Positions 52,082 through 61,540 are shown, counted from the first letter of the stretch. The stretch: 64,000 bases of DNA from UBA2991 sp965221735 (GCA_965221735.1 OZ244910.1:1364001-1428000); one strand, 5' to 3'. Numbers and translations: made by a program. The notes: generated from the sequence alone by a model not told the origin.

Positions 52082-52675
52082 GTGTCCCGGATGGTTAGGG
52101 TGCTGCTGCCGGCTGCCGTCGCGGCGTCACCCCTGGTGGTCGTCATCGTGATCCTCGCGTTTGTTCGGTGCGGCGAGGAACATGAACCCACGGTAGGCCT
52201 GACAGCTGAGGCGGCATTGGTGTCGCCGGACGGTGCCGCTGTCGGCACGGTTACGTTCCGGCAGACTGTCGGCGGGGTCCTGATCATGGCCGATCTGGAG
52301 GGACTGACTCCGGGCGGACACGCGTTCGTCATCCACGAGGTCGGCGCCTGTACGCCCGACTTTGGCGCCGCCGGTGATCACTTCAACCCGACCGGTGAGG
52401 AACACGGCTTCGTCCACTCGTCCTGGAAGCGCGGTGACTCAGGAGGGCACGGTGGCGATCTGCTCAATATCTACGCCGCCGCCGACGGCTCTGCCCGCGC
52501 CGACTTCCTGACCGGTGGCATCACGCTGGACACGGGCCAGCGCCACTCCGTATTCGACGACGACGGTTCCGCGATCATCGTGCACGAGCGGCCCGACGCC
52601 TACGCAGAAAGCGAGTCGGACACCGGCAGCCGCCTGGCCTGCGGCGTCATCGTGCCCGCGGACGAGGGTGGGTAG
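52082..52675 (+). CDS. Cu/Zn superoxide dismutase-like protein lacking one copper ligand
   Basis: A 197-residue protein from GTG 52082 with an N-terminal membrane anchor (LVVVIVILAFVRC). The SOD fold is shown by GGHAFVIHEVGAC, GDHFNP, HG, GGHGGDLLNI and AIIVHERPDAY. By alignment to the family, zinc and bridging ligands (His100, His108, His123, Asp126) and copper ligands His85 and His168 are present, but the first copper His (GFHIH) is Val83. Activity may be lost or altered. The disulfide Cys pair (90, 187) is kept. Confidence 0.75.
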   Translation: MSRMVRVLLPAAVAASPLVVVIVILAFVRCGEEHEPTVGLTAEAALVSPDGAAVGTVTFRQTVGGVLIMADLEGLTPGGHAFVIHEVGACTPDFGAAGDHFNPTGEEHGFVHSSWKRGDSGGHGGDLLNIYAAADGSARADFLTGGITLDTGQRHSVFDDDGSAIIVHERPDAYAESESDTGSRLACGVIVPADEGG

Positions 52676-52877
52676 CGCACAGGCTCACTGCTCACGAGCG
52701 GCGCCATTGGCGTTGTGGGTGCGTGGGCTGGCACGGAACCGTGCTCCGAACCTGGCGCTGGCCCGGGGGCTCTGTGAGCGGGCGCGTATTGAGATATAGT
52801 CCCCCTGCGAATCACTCCCTTGAGGCACTCGGAAGCGCTGCCGACTCAGCCTCAGGGTTTAGAGGTAGGTTGGGACC

Positions 52878-53945
52878 GTGATCAAGACACCGAACGTAGG
52901 TTGGCTCGCCACTGCCATCGTGGCGCTCATGATCGCCCTCATCGCCGTCGCCTGTGGCTCCGACGAAGAAGCCGAGCCAACGGCAGTTGCGACGCAGACG
53001 CCGGTGGCGACGCCGCAAGCCACTCCGACGCCCAGCCCGACCCCAACCCCGCTGGCCGAGCCGGCCGGCTCCCTCGAGGACCTGTTCCTCACCGATGCCA
53101 CGACCGGTAGCCAACTCATGGATCACGTCTCCGAAGCCGAAAGGGGCTGCCTCCGCGAGGCGATCGGAGAGGAACTGTACGGAGCCATGCTGGACGTCCC
53201 CATAAGGAGGCTCGTTGCGGAAGTCAGGAGTTCGGGCGCGGGTTCCTTCCTGGGTTGTCTGACCGATGACAACGTCGTGCTCCTGGGCCTGGTGCTGGTC
53301 GATTCCCATCACGGAAGAACCGACCCCGAGGCGCGCGCGTGCAGCATTGCCGTTGCGCGGGAGAACCCCGAAGTCATCCGCATCAGGTTCGAGCTGCTGC
53401 GCCCGGCACTGGAGGACACCGACACGGACGCCCTCTTCGCCTCCAGCAAGGCGCTGTTCGACTGCATCAGCGTGACCGAGCAGGTGAACGTGCTCGTCCG
53501 CCTCACCACGAGACTGGACCAGGACGATACCTTCACCGGCGAGGACGTCGTAGCGATGCTCCCCGAAGAGGAGGTCTCGTGCCTGCGAGACCGGGTCGGC
53601 GAGGAACTGTTCGAGGCGTTCCTCGGCGCGACGGTCACGGAGGCGTTCGGCCCCGCCGCGGTTTCCCTGCTCGACTGCCTCACGCTGGAGAGCAAGACCG
53701 CGCTCTTTGCCGCGTTTACCGCATCCAGGGTCGAAGGGCTGCGCGAGGAGGCCGTGGTGTGCATGGCCACCCTCGTCGCGGATAGCCCGCACATCCTGGC
53801 CCTCGGGTTCGGCGCCCTCGAAACCGAGGAGCTGGAAGAGAGCGAGCTCGCGCAACTCGGCGATGAGGCCGCCAAACTCTTCGACTGCCTCAACTCCGAG
53901 GAGATCTACCAGGTGCTGACGCTGCCCGCGGTCGTGGAACAGTAG
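52878..53945 (+). CDS. Lipoprotein with two Cys-containing repeats
   Basis: A 355-residue protein. Signal peptide with lipobox IAVAC, then a Thr/Pro-rich linker. Two repeats follow, ERGCLREAIGEELYGAMLD and later VSCLRDRVGEELFEAFLG, each followed by a LLDCLT-like segment (GCLTDDNVV and DCLTLES). The helical repeats with regular Cys suggest disulfide-linked modules on the cell surface. No family is recognised. Confidence 0.65.
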   Translation: MIKTPNVGWLATAIVALMIALIAVACGSDEEAEPTAVATQTPVATPQATPTPSPTPTPLAEPAGSLEDLFLTDATTGSQLMDHVSEAERGCLREAIGEELYGAMLDVPIRRLVAEVRSSGAGSFLGCLTDDNVVLLGLVLVDSHHGRTDPEARACSIAVARENPEVIRIRFELLRPALEDTDTDALFASSKALFDCISVTEQVNVLVRLTTRLDQDDTFTGEDVVAMLPEEEVSCLRDRVGEELFEAFLGATVTEAFGPAAVSLLDCLTLESKTALFAAFTASRVEGLREEAVVCMATLVADSPHILALGFGALETEELEESELAQLGDEAAKLFDCLNSEEIYQVLTLPAVVEQ

Positions 53946-54001
53946 AGCAACGGTATCCCGCGGCGGTGACGTGTCCCGGCGGGACAGCCTGCCGTGGACC
54001 G

Positions 54002-55660
54002 TCACCCAGCGAACGCGGTCGACGTCCAGCCGATGGTGGCGGCGACCGCGACGGCGAAGGTGGCCTGCTGGACGACAATCCTGCCCGTAAATCGTAGCCC
54101 GAGCTCACGTCCGATCGTGATCGCGGTGACCAGGCAGGGCAGCACCGTTCCGGCGAGGAACGTGGCAACCAGCAACTGGGTGGCGCTCAACGAGGCCACC
54201 GTGCCCTCCTCGGCCAGCAGCAAGATGCCGTCCTTGCGGACGGCGGCGAGCACGGTCGGCAAGGCCGCGTCCACCGGCAGCGCGACCACGGCCATCGCCG
54301 GTCCCAGGAGGCCCCCCGCTGCATCGAGCACGCCCGACCAGTCGAGGAGCGAGGCGACCATCGCGATCGCGAAGAAGGTCGGAAGCGCCGTGCGGAAGAA
54401 TGCCCGGATCGTCCCTCGGGCCTCCGCGCCGACGGCCGCGAACGACGGCCGCGTGAGGAACGTGCGCGGTTCGATGAGGAGGGTGTTGAGCGTCGACCGC
54501 GCCTCGCGCTGACTGATGAGGCGCGTGTAGACCAGCGTCGCCGCGACGAGCAGCACCAGGTACGGCACGACGAGACCGCTGCTGCCCGCAGCGGCGAAGA
54601 CCGCGAGCGTCGCGCCGAGCTGGTACGAGCAGGCGGAACCGAAGGCGATCGCGCCGACGGTCGTCGGCCGGGTGCAGGCAGAGCAGGAGCGTGTCGAGAC
54701 GATCGCGGGGACATTGCACCCGAAGCCCATCAGCACCCGCGTCACGTCGCGCCCGTGCAGGCCAACCGGCCGCAACAGGGGGTGGAGCGCCGCCCCGATG
54801 CGGTCGGCGAGACCGCTCGCCTTGTAGACGCTGATCACTACCGAATAGACCAGCACCGTGGGGACCGCCCACACGAACAGCAGCGGCCCCATCGTGAGCA
54901 GTCCGTAGTCACCGGCGAGCACGGCTCCGAGCAGTCCCGGCCAGCCCACGATGCCCTCGGCCAGGGGTGTCGTGCCCGCCTCGACCAGCGGCTCGAGCCA
55001 GGCGGCGACCTGGTTGGCGCCGAGCACGGCGAGCAGCGCCGGCACGACGAGGAGGACGGCGGCGGTCGCCGGACCTGCGAGCCTGTGGTCGAGCAGTCCG
55101 CGCTGCGGCTCGATCCGCCACCCCGCCCGCACCGGCATCCGCTCGTGGCTGACGGTGCCGGGCGCCGTGACGGCGGCCTGCAGCTCCTCGAGCGCCGCGG
55201 CATCGGGACGGCGCGCATCGAGCGCCACGAATGGCAGTCCGCTCTCCAGCGCCATGCGCGCGATCGCTTCGCGGGCGGCGGCGTGGTCGGCGACGAGGTC
55301 CCAGCGCGTCACGGCGATGCTCGCCCGCTTCCCCTGCACGAGCGGCAGCAGGAGGTCGAGGTCCTCGTCGAGCTGTGTCGCGGACGCGACGAGCAACACC
55401 TCGTCCGCATCTCCGAGCGCCTCCAGCGTGAGACGCACGATGTCGGCATCGGAGGCGCGGTGCAGCCCCGGCGTGTCGACGAACACGCGGTCGGGGGTCG
55501 TGGACTCGCCGCAGGACACGGCCGTGCCGCGGAAGTTCACGCTCCGTGCGGGCTGGCCCGTCAGGGCACGGGCTAGCGCGGACTTGCCGACGCTCGCGCG
55601 TCCGAGGAGGAGCGTGGTGGGAGGCGCCGCGACTTCGGTGTCACGTCCCTCAGCACGCAC
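54002..55660 (-). CDS. feoB: FeoB-type ferrous iron transporter
   Basis: A 552-residue protein starting at GTG 55660, overlapping the flavoprotein gene by 11 bases. The N-terminal G domain has GRASVGKSAL (residues 20-29), VDTPGLHR and TRWD in place of the usual NKxD. About eight transmembrane helices follow, with the gate region GFGCNVPAIVSTRSC, as in FeoB. Expected to carry Fe(II) across the inner membrane with GTP control. FeoA is not seen. Confidence 0.85.
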   Translation of the reverse strand: MRAEGRDTEVAAPPTTLLLGRASVGKSALARALTGQPARSVNFRGTAVSCGESTTPDRVFVDTPGLHRASDADIVRLTLEALGDADEVLLVASATQLDEDLDLLLPLVQGKRASIAVTRWDLVADHAAAREAIARMALESGLPFVALDARRPDAAALEELQAAVTAPGTVSHERMPVRAGWRIEPQRGLLDHRLAGPATAAVLLVVPALLAVLGANQVAAWLEPLVEAGTTPLAEGIVGWPGLLGAVLAGDYGLLTMGPLLFVWAVPTVLVYSVVISVYKASGLADRIGAALHPLLRPVGLHGRDVTRVLMGFGCNVPAIVSTRSCSACTRPTTVGAIAFGSACSYQLGATLAVFAAAGSSGLVVPYLVLLVAATLVYTRLISQREARSTLNTLLIEPRTFLTRPSFAAVGAEARGTIRAFFRTALPTFFAIAMVASLLDWSGVLDAAGGLLGPAMAVVALPVDAALPTVLAAVRKDGILLLAEEGTVASLSATQLLVATFLAGTVLPCLVTAITIGRELGLRFTGRIVVQQATFAVAVAATIGWTSTAFAG

Positions 55661-56816
55661 AGGTTTCGGCGCAGCAGGAGAGGTCGTCGAGGTACAACCC
55701 CGCTGAGCGGCGCGCCGCAACGGCCTCCTCGGTCTCCATGCCGAGGCGCTGGGCGATCGCGTTGGCGACCACGGCGAAGCGCTGGCGGAACTTGTAGATG
55801 AAGCAGAACCGCACGCCCCGGTGCTGCACCATCGGACCGGCGATGAACAGGCCCGGCACCAGCGTGGATTCGTCGGCCTCTTCCGTGACGACGGGGCCGC
55901 CGGCCTCGTCGCACTCGATCATGCCTTCCAGGTGGCCGAGCGATCCCGCGAAGCCGGTCGCGAGGATCGGGCGCGTCTCGCTCTCCCACTCGCGGCCGTC
56001 CGAGGCTCGGACGACCCAGGCGTCGCCCTCCTCGCGCACCGACGTGACGTCGACGTCCTCAACGAGGTCCACGAGGCCCGTGTTGCTGGCCCATGCGAGG
56101 CGTTCGCGGGTAAACGGGGAGAGGGAGAGGCTCGGGTCCGGCTCCTCGCTGTTCCAGGTCGCCGTCCGCGCCAGCACGGTCACGTTCTTCTGCAGCTGCG
56201 CGAGCGCGACGGTTGCATCGGCGGCGCTCTCGTAGCCGCCGATCACCGTGAAGCTCTCGCCCTTGAGATCCCGCCAGGTGCCGACCTCGGCGGTGTGGCA
56301 GCACCACTCCGCGCCCGCGAACGAGAGGCGCTCCGGATACTGGAACTCCCCGGCCGCCCAGATGACGTGGTGCGCTCGTACCGGTTGGCCGGCCGTCGTG
56401 AGCGTGAACGTGCCGTCGTCCTCGGCCGTGAGGGAGCGGACATCGACGCCAGACTCTACGTCGAGCTGATAGTGCTGCACGACGAAGTCGAGGTACTGCG
56501 CGTAGGCCATTCCGCTGGGGTGTTCGCGGTCGAGCGAGTAGGCGGGCGACGTGTTGGGGACGATCGCGTTGAGGTCGAGCAAGCCGAAGGCGTTCGAAGT
56601 GAACGACGGCGTGATGAAGCGCATCTCCATCGGCCATTGCCGGAACGAGGCGCCGACCTCGTGGCGATCGAGGATCACGATGTCCTCGACGCCGAACTCC
56701 TTGAGAGCGGCCGCGCATCCGAGCCCGGCCGCCCCGGCGCCCACGACCGCCACCTGGTGGAGGCGCGACCCGTCCGTGGTCTCGTCCCGCTGCCGTACTG
56801 TGCCGTTTTCGCTCAT
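55650..56816 (-). CDS. FAD-dependent flavoprotein with a Cys-rich tail
   Basis: A 388-residue protein starting at ATG 56816. VAVVGAGAAGLGCAAALKEF binds FAD, and VIGGYESAADATVALAQL a second nucleotide, as in flavin-containing monooxygenases/thioredoxin reductase-like enzymes. The C-terminus ends SCCAETCAC, a metal-binding-like tail. It overlaps feoB, so an iron-reductase or metal-handling role beside the transporter is likely (inference). Confidence 0.75.
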   Translation of the reverse strand: MSENGTVRQRDETTDGSRLHQVAVVGAGAAGLGCAAALKEFGVEDIVILDRHEVGASFRQWPMEMRFITPSFTSNAFGLLDLNAIVPNTSPAYSLDREHPSGMAYAQYLDFVVQHYQLDVESGVDVRSLTAEDDGTFTLTTAGQPVRAHHVIWAAGEFQYPERLSFAGAEWCCHTAEVGTWRDLKGESFTVIGGYESAADATVALAQLQKNVTVLARTATWNSEEPDPSLSLSPFTRERLAWASNTGLVDLVEDVDVTSVREEGDAWVVRASDGREWESETRPILATGFAGSLGHLEGMIECDEAGGPVVTEEADESTLVPGLFIAGPMVQHRGVRFCFIYKFRQRFAVVANAIAQRLGMETEEAVAARRSAGLYLDDLSCCAETCAC

Positions 56817-56864
56817 GCGGGCTTTCCTCCCGAGGTCTTGCTGACGACGCCCAATGTCGCAGAG

Positions 56865-56881
56865 TTGAGACTTAGTATCAA
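56865..56881. promoter_or_regulatory. Palindromic operator-like site upstream of the flavoprotein-feoB operon
   Basis: TTGAGACTTAGTATCAA has perfect half-sites TTGA-N-ACT-N-AGT-N-TCAA, 49 bases before the start codon at 56816. A TTGATACT -35-like box overlaps it on the minus strand. It would suit a DtxR/MntR- or Fur-type repressor responding to metal. Apart from this site, 56882-57110 holds nothing I can name. Confidence 0.5.
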
Positions 56882-57110
56882 TCCTTCCAACCCCGTTGGC
56901 CGGTCCGTAGTCAGGGCCCGGTCTGTCCGGGAGGGAGACGCAGCCCGGCGCTCATCGCCCGCGAGGACGCTCGCGCCTGTACGGGTTCCGCAGGCACGCT
57001 GATCCGCCCGCATCGGCTGCCGGGAGTCAGCCCGCAGTCGTGGCAGTCAGCACAGAATCCGGGTCGGGGCCGGTGCGCCGGCGCGGAGAGTCCGCCACGG
57101 TTGGAAGTCG

Positions 57111-57184
57111 TGGGCGATGAGGGACTCGAACCCCCGGCCTCTTCGGTGTAAGCGAAGCGCTCTAACCAGCTGAGCTAATCGCCC
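57111..57184 (-). tRNA. tRNA-Val (UAC)
   Basis: Cloverleaf on the minus strand from 57184 to 57111: acceptor GGGCGAT/ATCGCCC, D arm GCTCAGCTGGTTAGAGC, anticodon loop CTTACAC between CTTCG and CGAAG, T arm CGGGGGTTCGAGTCCCTC. CCA is not encoded. Confidence 0.95.
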
Positions 57185-57209
57185 GGACCGCCAGTCTACC
57201 CGCCGGCCC

Positions 57210-58109
57210 CTACAGGACCGACTTGATCCCCTCCGCCAGCAGGACGCCCGGCTCCCAGCTGATCACCGACTTCGCCCGCGACGTGTCCGCGCACTTGCGC
57301 AGTTCCTCGAACGCGCCCCGCGGGTTCGGGATGATGTGCTCCACCTCGCCCCCGACCATCGCCGCGATCTCGTTCACCGACGTCTCCTCGCCCGACCCCA
57401 CGTTCAGCGCTACCGCCCGCCCCTTCGGCAGCTCCGAGTTCGCCGCGTTCAGGTTCGCCCCCACCACGTCGTCGACGTGTACGTAGTCGCGCGTCTGGCA
57501 GCCGTCGCCATAGACGGTCAGCGGTTTGCCCTCGTCTCGCAGCCGCAGGAAGTGCGGGATCACGAGCGCGTACGCCCCTTCCGCCGACTGGCGCGGCCCG
57601 TACACGTTGAAGTACCGCAGCGACACGATCTGCATCCCGAACAGCGCCGCGAACAGGTCCGCGTACTGCTCCCCGATGAGCTTGTGCAGTCCGTACGGCG
57701 AGAGCGGGTTGGGCGCCAGGTCCTCCGTCATCAGGTGCGTGTCCTGGTCGCCGTACACGCTCGACGACGACGACACCACCACCCGCTCGACCGCGTGCTC
57801 GCGCGCCGCCTGCAGCACGTTCAGCGTGCCGTTCACGTTCACCGCGTGCGTCCCGATGGGGTCGTCGACTGACTGCTGGACGCGCGGCAGGGCGGCCAGG
57901 TGGAACACCCACGTCGCCCCCTCCAGCGCCGCCAGCACCGCCTCCGCGTCCGCCACCGACCCTTCCACCAGCTTGGCTGCCGGGTTCAGGTATTCGAGGT
58001 TGCCCGTCGAGAGGTCGTCGAGCACCGCCACCTCGCACCCCTCCCCCACCAGCGCATCGACGATGTGCGACCCGATGAACCCGCACCCTCCGGTCACCAG
58101 GCAGCGCAT
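57210..58109 (-). CDS. NAD-dependent sugar-nucleotide epimerase/dehydratase
   Basis: A 299-residue protein starting at ATG 58109. CLVTGGCGFIGSHIVDAL is the NAD motif, SSSSSVYGD and YGLHK the catalytic Ser/Tyr/Lys, and RYFNVYGPRQ is typical of the UDP-glucose 4-epimerase group. Likely acts on a UDP- or dTDP-sugar for cell-surface polysaccharide. Confidence 0.85.
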   Translation of the reverse strand: MRCLVTGGCGFIGSHIVDALVGEGCEVAVLDDLSTGNLEYLNPAAKLVEGSVADAEAVLAALEGATWVFHLAALPRVQQSVDDPIGTHAVNVNGTLNVLQAAREHAVERVVVSSSSSVYGDQDTHLMTEDLAPNPLSPYGLHKLIGEQYADLFAALFGMQIVSLRYFNVYGPRQSAEGAYALVIPHFLRLRDEGKPLTVYGDGCQTRDYVHVDDVVGANLNAANSELPKGRAVALNVGSGEETSVNEIAAMVGGEVEHIIPNPRGAFEELRKCADTSRAKSVISWEPGVLLAEGIKSVL

Positions 58110-58114
58110 CGCGG

Positions 58115-58525
58115 CTACGCCTCGAACGGGTTGACGACGCGTACGTCGCCGTAAGCCTGACCGTCGCTCAGATCTTCCGTCAGGACCGTATCGCACTCGC
58201 CAAGGGTGGCAGCCGCCAGGATGGCCGCGTCCCAGTAGGCGATCCGGTAGCGCTCGGTCAGGTCAAGCGCCAGGTCCACGACATCGAGGGTCAAGCTGTG
58301 GACCGGGAACCGGCGAAAGTCGCCGATGTGCGCCCTTGCCTCGTCGTGGGTGAGCCGGCCAACGCGCTGTTGATGAGTGGCCTGCCAGTAGAACTCCTGC
58401 AGTACTTGTACGGAAAGGGCGAGGTCCCTGCTCCTGAGCAGGGTCACTGCACGTTCCTGCTTTGGCGCATCTCCTGGGCCAGCGCAAACCGCGTAGAGGA
58501 GCACGTTCGTGTCGACGAAGCGCAT
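58115..58525 (-). CDS. PIN toxin, VapC-like
   Basis: A 136-residue protein starting at ATG 58525. FVDTNVLLYAV (Asp), LQEFYW (Glu), AYWDAAILAAA (Asp) and VLTEDLSDG are the PIN acidic positions. It sits seven bases after the antitoxin-like gene. Probably an RNA-cleaving toxin neutralised by that partner. Confidence 0.85.
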   Translation of the reverse strand: MRFVDTNVLLYAVCAGPGDAPKQERAVTLLRSRDLALSVQVLQEFYWQATHQQRVGRLTHDEARAHIGDFRRFPVHSLTLDVVDLALDLTERYRIAYWDAAILAAATLGECDTVLTEDLSDGQAYGDVRVVNPFEA

Positions 58526-58532
58526 TGCGGCC

Positions 58533-58826
58533 CTAGGTGGCCGTAGACGTGAGTGGCTCGTCGTCGTCGATGAGTCCGACCGCGCGATCGTAGAGTTCTT
58601 CTCGGCTCAGGTTTTCGCGCGAGTCGAGCCCGCCGCCACGCGCCTTTATGGACTCGAAGAGCTCCTCCTGGTGCCTCCGCAGCCGTTCAAAGCGCTCTTC
58701 CGCTGTCTCCGCGTACTCGCAGAGGTACGCGCGCACGAGCTCGTCGATGTCCGTCCCGTCCTCGGCGGCCTTCGCGCACGTGCGTTGGTAGGTCTCGTCG
58801 TCGATGGAGACGGTGATGGTCTTCAT
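58533..58826 (-). CDS. Ribbon-helix-helix-like antitoxin, VapB-like
   Basis: A 97-residue protein starting at ATG 58826. KTITVSIDDETYQRTCAKAA forms an RHH-type DNA-binding opening, and the acidic C-terminus (EERFERLRRHQEELFES) suits toxin binding. The gene precedes the VapC-like gene in the same operon. Confidence 0.75.
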   Translation of the reverse strand: MKTITVSIDDETYQRTCAKAAEDGTDIDELVRAYLCEYAETAEERFERLRRHQEELFESIKARGGGLDSRENLSREELYDRAVGLIDDDEPLTSTAT

Positions 58827-58906
58827 GCGGACCAGTGTCACAACTCCGCAAGCGCACGGCAAGGGTGATCGCAGACACCGGAGCGGGGGCGGGCTACGAT
58901 GGGCAT

Positions 58907-60058
58907 ATGGCACCAAAGCGCATCGCCGTCCTCGGCTCCACCGGCTCCATCGGACGCCAGACCATCGACGTGACCCGGCAGCTGCCGGAGTTCTTCGAGA
59001 TCACGGCCTTGGCCGCCGGGCGAAACACCGCCCGCCTTGCCGAGCAGGCCGCCGACCTGCGCCCCCGCTACGTCTACGCCGCAGCCCGCGACGCCGCCCT
59101 GGACGACGCTATCGAGGCGGTCGGCGCTACCTGGCTGCCCATGGACGAGATGGCCGTCGCCGACGACGTCGACATCGTGCTCGCGGGCACGGGCGGCGCC
59201 GCCGGCCTCCTCCCCACCATCGCCGCGCTGGAGGCGGGCAAGCCCGTCGCCATCGCCAACAAGGAAGCGCTCGTGATGGCCGGGCACCTCATCCGCCGCG
59301 CCATGGTCGCCGGCGGCGGCGACCTCCGTCCCGTCGACAGCGAGCACTCCGCCATCTGGCAGTGCCTCTGGGGCGAGGAGGAGCACGGTATCCGCCGCAT
59401 CATGCTCACCGCCAGCGGCGGCGCCTTCCGCGACCTCGACCCCGACGGGCTTGCCGCCGTCACCCCCGCGCAGGCGCTCAAGCATCCGACCTGGAACATG
59501 GGCGACAAGATTACCGTCGACTGCGCCACCCTCATGAACAAGGGCATGGAGACCATCGAGGCGATGTGGCTCTTCGACGTGCCCATGGAGGCCGTTCAGG
59601 TCGTCCTTCACCGCGAATCGATCGTCCACTCCCTCGTCGAGTTCAGCGACGGCAGCGTGAAGGCGCAGCTCGGCGTCCCCGATATGCGCCTCCCCATCCA
59701 GTGCGCTCTTGCCTACCCCGAACGGATGCCCGAACCGCCCGCCCCCGCCCTCGACCTTGCCGTCGCCGGCCAGCTCACCTTCGGCGAGCCCGACATCTCC
59801 CGCTTCCCCTGCCTCGGGCTCGCGATGGAGTCGGGACGCCTCGGCGGCACCTACCCCGCCGCCATGGCCGCCGCCGACGAGGTTGCCGTCGAGCGCTTCA
59901 TGGCCGGCGAGGTCGGCTTCCTTGACATCCCCGGCATCATCGAAGGGGTGATGGAGCGGCACGAATCGACGCCCGATCCCGACCTTGAAACGGTCTTCGC
60001 CGCCGACCAGTGGGCGCGCGACGCGGCGGAGGTGGCTCCGGCGGGAGCCCGCGCGTGA
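58907..60058 (+). CDS. dxr: 1-deoxy-D-xylulose 5-phosphate reductoisomerase
   Basis: A 383-residue enzyme of the non-mevalonate isoprenoid pathway, turning DXP into MEP. The NADPH motif VLGSTGSIGRQT is at residues 8-19. NKEALVMAG, PVDSEHSAI and NMGDKITVDCATLMNKG are the substrate and metal sites. ATG 58907. Its TGA overlaps the rseP GTG. Confidence 0.95.
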   Translation: MAPKRIAVLGSTGSIGRQTIDVTRQLPEFFEITALAAGRNTARLAEQAADLRPRYVYAAARDAALDDAIEAVGATWLPMDEMAVADDVDIVLAGTGGAAGLLPTIAALEAGKPVAIANKEALVMAGHLIRRAMVAGGGDLRPVDSEHSAIWQCLWGEEEHGIRRIMLTASGGAFRDLDPDGLAAVTPAQALKHPTWNMGDKITVDCATLMNKGMETIEAMWLFDVPMEAVQVVLHRESIVHSLVEFSDGSVKAQLGVPDMRLPIQCALAYPERMPEPPAPALDLAVAGQLTFGEPDISRFPCLGLAMESGRLGGTYPAAMAAADEVAVERFMAGEVGFLDIPGIIEGVMERHESTPDPDLETVFAADQWARDAAEVAPAGARA

Positions 60059-61245
60059 CCTTCCTCGCCGCCTTCGAGATCGTCGATGTCCTTCGCTCGA
60101 CGCTGATCTTCGCGGCTCTCCTCGTTCCCCTCGTCGTCATCCACGAGTTCGGGCACTTCTTCGCGGCCAAGCTGTTCCGCATCAGGGTGCTCGAGTTCGG
60201 GGTCGGCTTCCCGCCCCGCATCAAGGGGCTTTCGTGGCGGCGCGGCGAGACCGAGTACACGATCAACTGGCTCCCCATCGGCGGCTTCGTCCGCATGCTC
60301 GGCGAAGAGGACCCCTCCGACCCCCGCTCGCTCGCCGCTGCCGCGCCCTGGAAGCGCCTGACGGTCATGGGCGCGGGCGTTGTGATGAACGTTGCCCTCG
60401 CGCTCCTGCTCTTCACGGTGGGATTCATGGCCCCGCGCGAGCGCGCCCTCAACCTCGCGCAGGTCGCCGAGGTCATGCCCGACTCCCCCGCCGCGATGGC
60501 GACCATCAGCGGCACCCTGCGCGACGGCACCGAGCCCGCGCAGGGCCTCCAGCCCGGCGACGTCGTGATGGAGGTGAACGGCCGCGAGGTCCGCAACGTC
60601 AGCGAGCTCATCTTCCACACCCGCCGCTTCATCGGAGAGACCCAGACCTGGGTGATCTCTCGCGCCAACTCAACCCTCGAGGCGGAGCTCTACGCCCGCT
60701 GGCGTCCCCCGGAAGGGCAGGGGCCGACCGGCATCCGCGTGGGCGCCCCCACCGTCTGTACCGACATCGACGCCGACGGCAACCCCATTGGCTGCAGCCA
60801 GCGCTTCCCCTATACGGAAAACGTCTCGTACCCGCCCTGGGAAGCGGTCCCGCGCGGCTGGCAGGCCATGATCGACGCCGTCATCGTCACCAAGAACGAG
60901 ATCCAGGTGCGGGTGAACGGCAGCAGCGGCGCCGCCCCCGACCAGCCCCTCCTCTCCGGCCCCGTCGGCATCGCCAACACAACCGGCGACATCGTCGAGC
61001 AGGCAGGCTGGCGACCGCTGATCGAGCTCGCCGCCCTCCTCAGCCTCTCGCTGGCCGTGTTCAACGCCCTCCCCATCCCCGCCCTCGACGGTGGCCGCAT
61101 GTTCTTCGTGGTCGTCGAGATGCTGCGTGGCGGCCGCCGGATCTCCCCCGAGAAGGAGGGATTCGTCCACTTCGTCGGGTTCGCCGTGTTGCTGGCGGGC
61201 ATCCTCGTCATCACCTTCTTCGATATCTCCCGCCTCATCACCTGA
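60055..61245 (+). CDS. rseP: Site-2 zinc metalloprotease (RseP/YaeL type)
   Basis: A 396-residue membrane protease. IHEFGHFFAAK near residue 29 is the zinc site and ALPIPALDGGR near 342 the third ligand region. A PDZ-like domain is in the middle (GLQPGDVVMEVNGREV). It acts in regulated intramembrane proteolysis. GTG 60055 overlaps the dxr stop, an arrangement common in bacteria. Confidence 0.9.
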   Translation: MTFLAAFEIVDVLRSTLIFAALLVPLVVIHEFGHFFAAKLFRIRVLEFGVGFPPRIKGLSWRRGETEYTINWLPIGGFVRMLGEEDPSDPRSLAAAAPWKRLTVMGAGVVMNVALALLLFTVGFMAPRERALNLAQVAEVMPDSPAAMATISGTLRDGTEPAQGLQPGDVVMEVNGREVRNVSELIFHTRRFIGETQTWVISRANSTLEAELYARWRPPEGQGPTGIRVGAPTVCTDIDADGNPIGCSQRFPYTENVSYPPWEAVPRGWQAMIDAVIVTKNEIQVRVNGSSGAAPDQPLLSGPVGIANTTGDIVEQAGWRPLIELAALLSLSLAVFNALPIPALDGGRMFFVVVEMLRGGRRISPEKEGFVHFVGFAVLLAGILVITFFDISRLIT

Positions 61246-61254
61246 CGCGCCGCC

Positions 61255-61536
61255 GTGCTCTTCGACGCCCTCTTCATCACGCTCTTCGTCCTTGGGTGGC
61301 TCGCGATCGGCTTTGTCCCCTGGCTCGTCCTCAGTGTGGCGACACGCGGGAACGCCGGGATGCGCTACCTGTTGCCGAGCATGGTCGCCGGTGTGATCGG
61401 CGGTCTCGCCGTCTCCCTCTTCCGGGGCGATGGGCTCGGCCTCATCCTCAGCTTCGTCGTAGCATTCGCGTTCCCTACCCTGCTGTTGACCGCTCAGCGA
61501 ATTTCGCGCCGCCGGCAGCCTGCAACCCCGGGATGA
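61255..61536 (+). CDS. Small membrane protein
   Basis: A 93-residue protein from GTG 61255, nine bases after rseP. Hydrophobic segments FDALFITLFVLGWLAIGFVP, LLPSMVAGVIGGLAVSL and LILSFVVAFAFPTLLL give three predicted membrane helices. Function is unknown. Confidence 0.6.
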   Translation: MLFDALFITLFVLGWLAIGFVPWLVLSVATRGNAGMRYLLPSMVAGVIGGLAVSLFRGDGLGLILSFVVAFAFPTLLLTAQRISRRRQPATPG

Positions 61537-61540
61537 CGCC

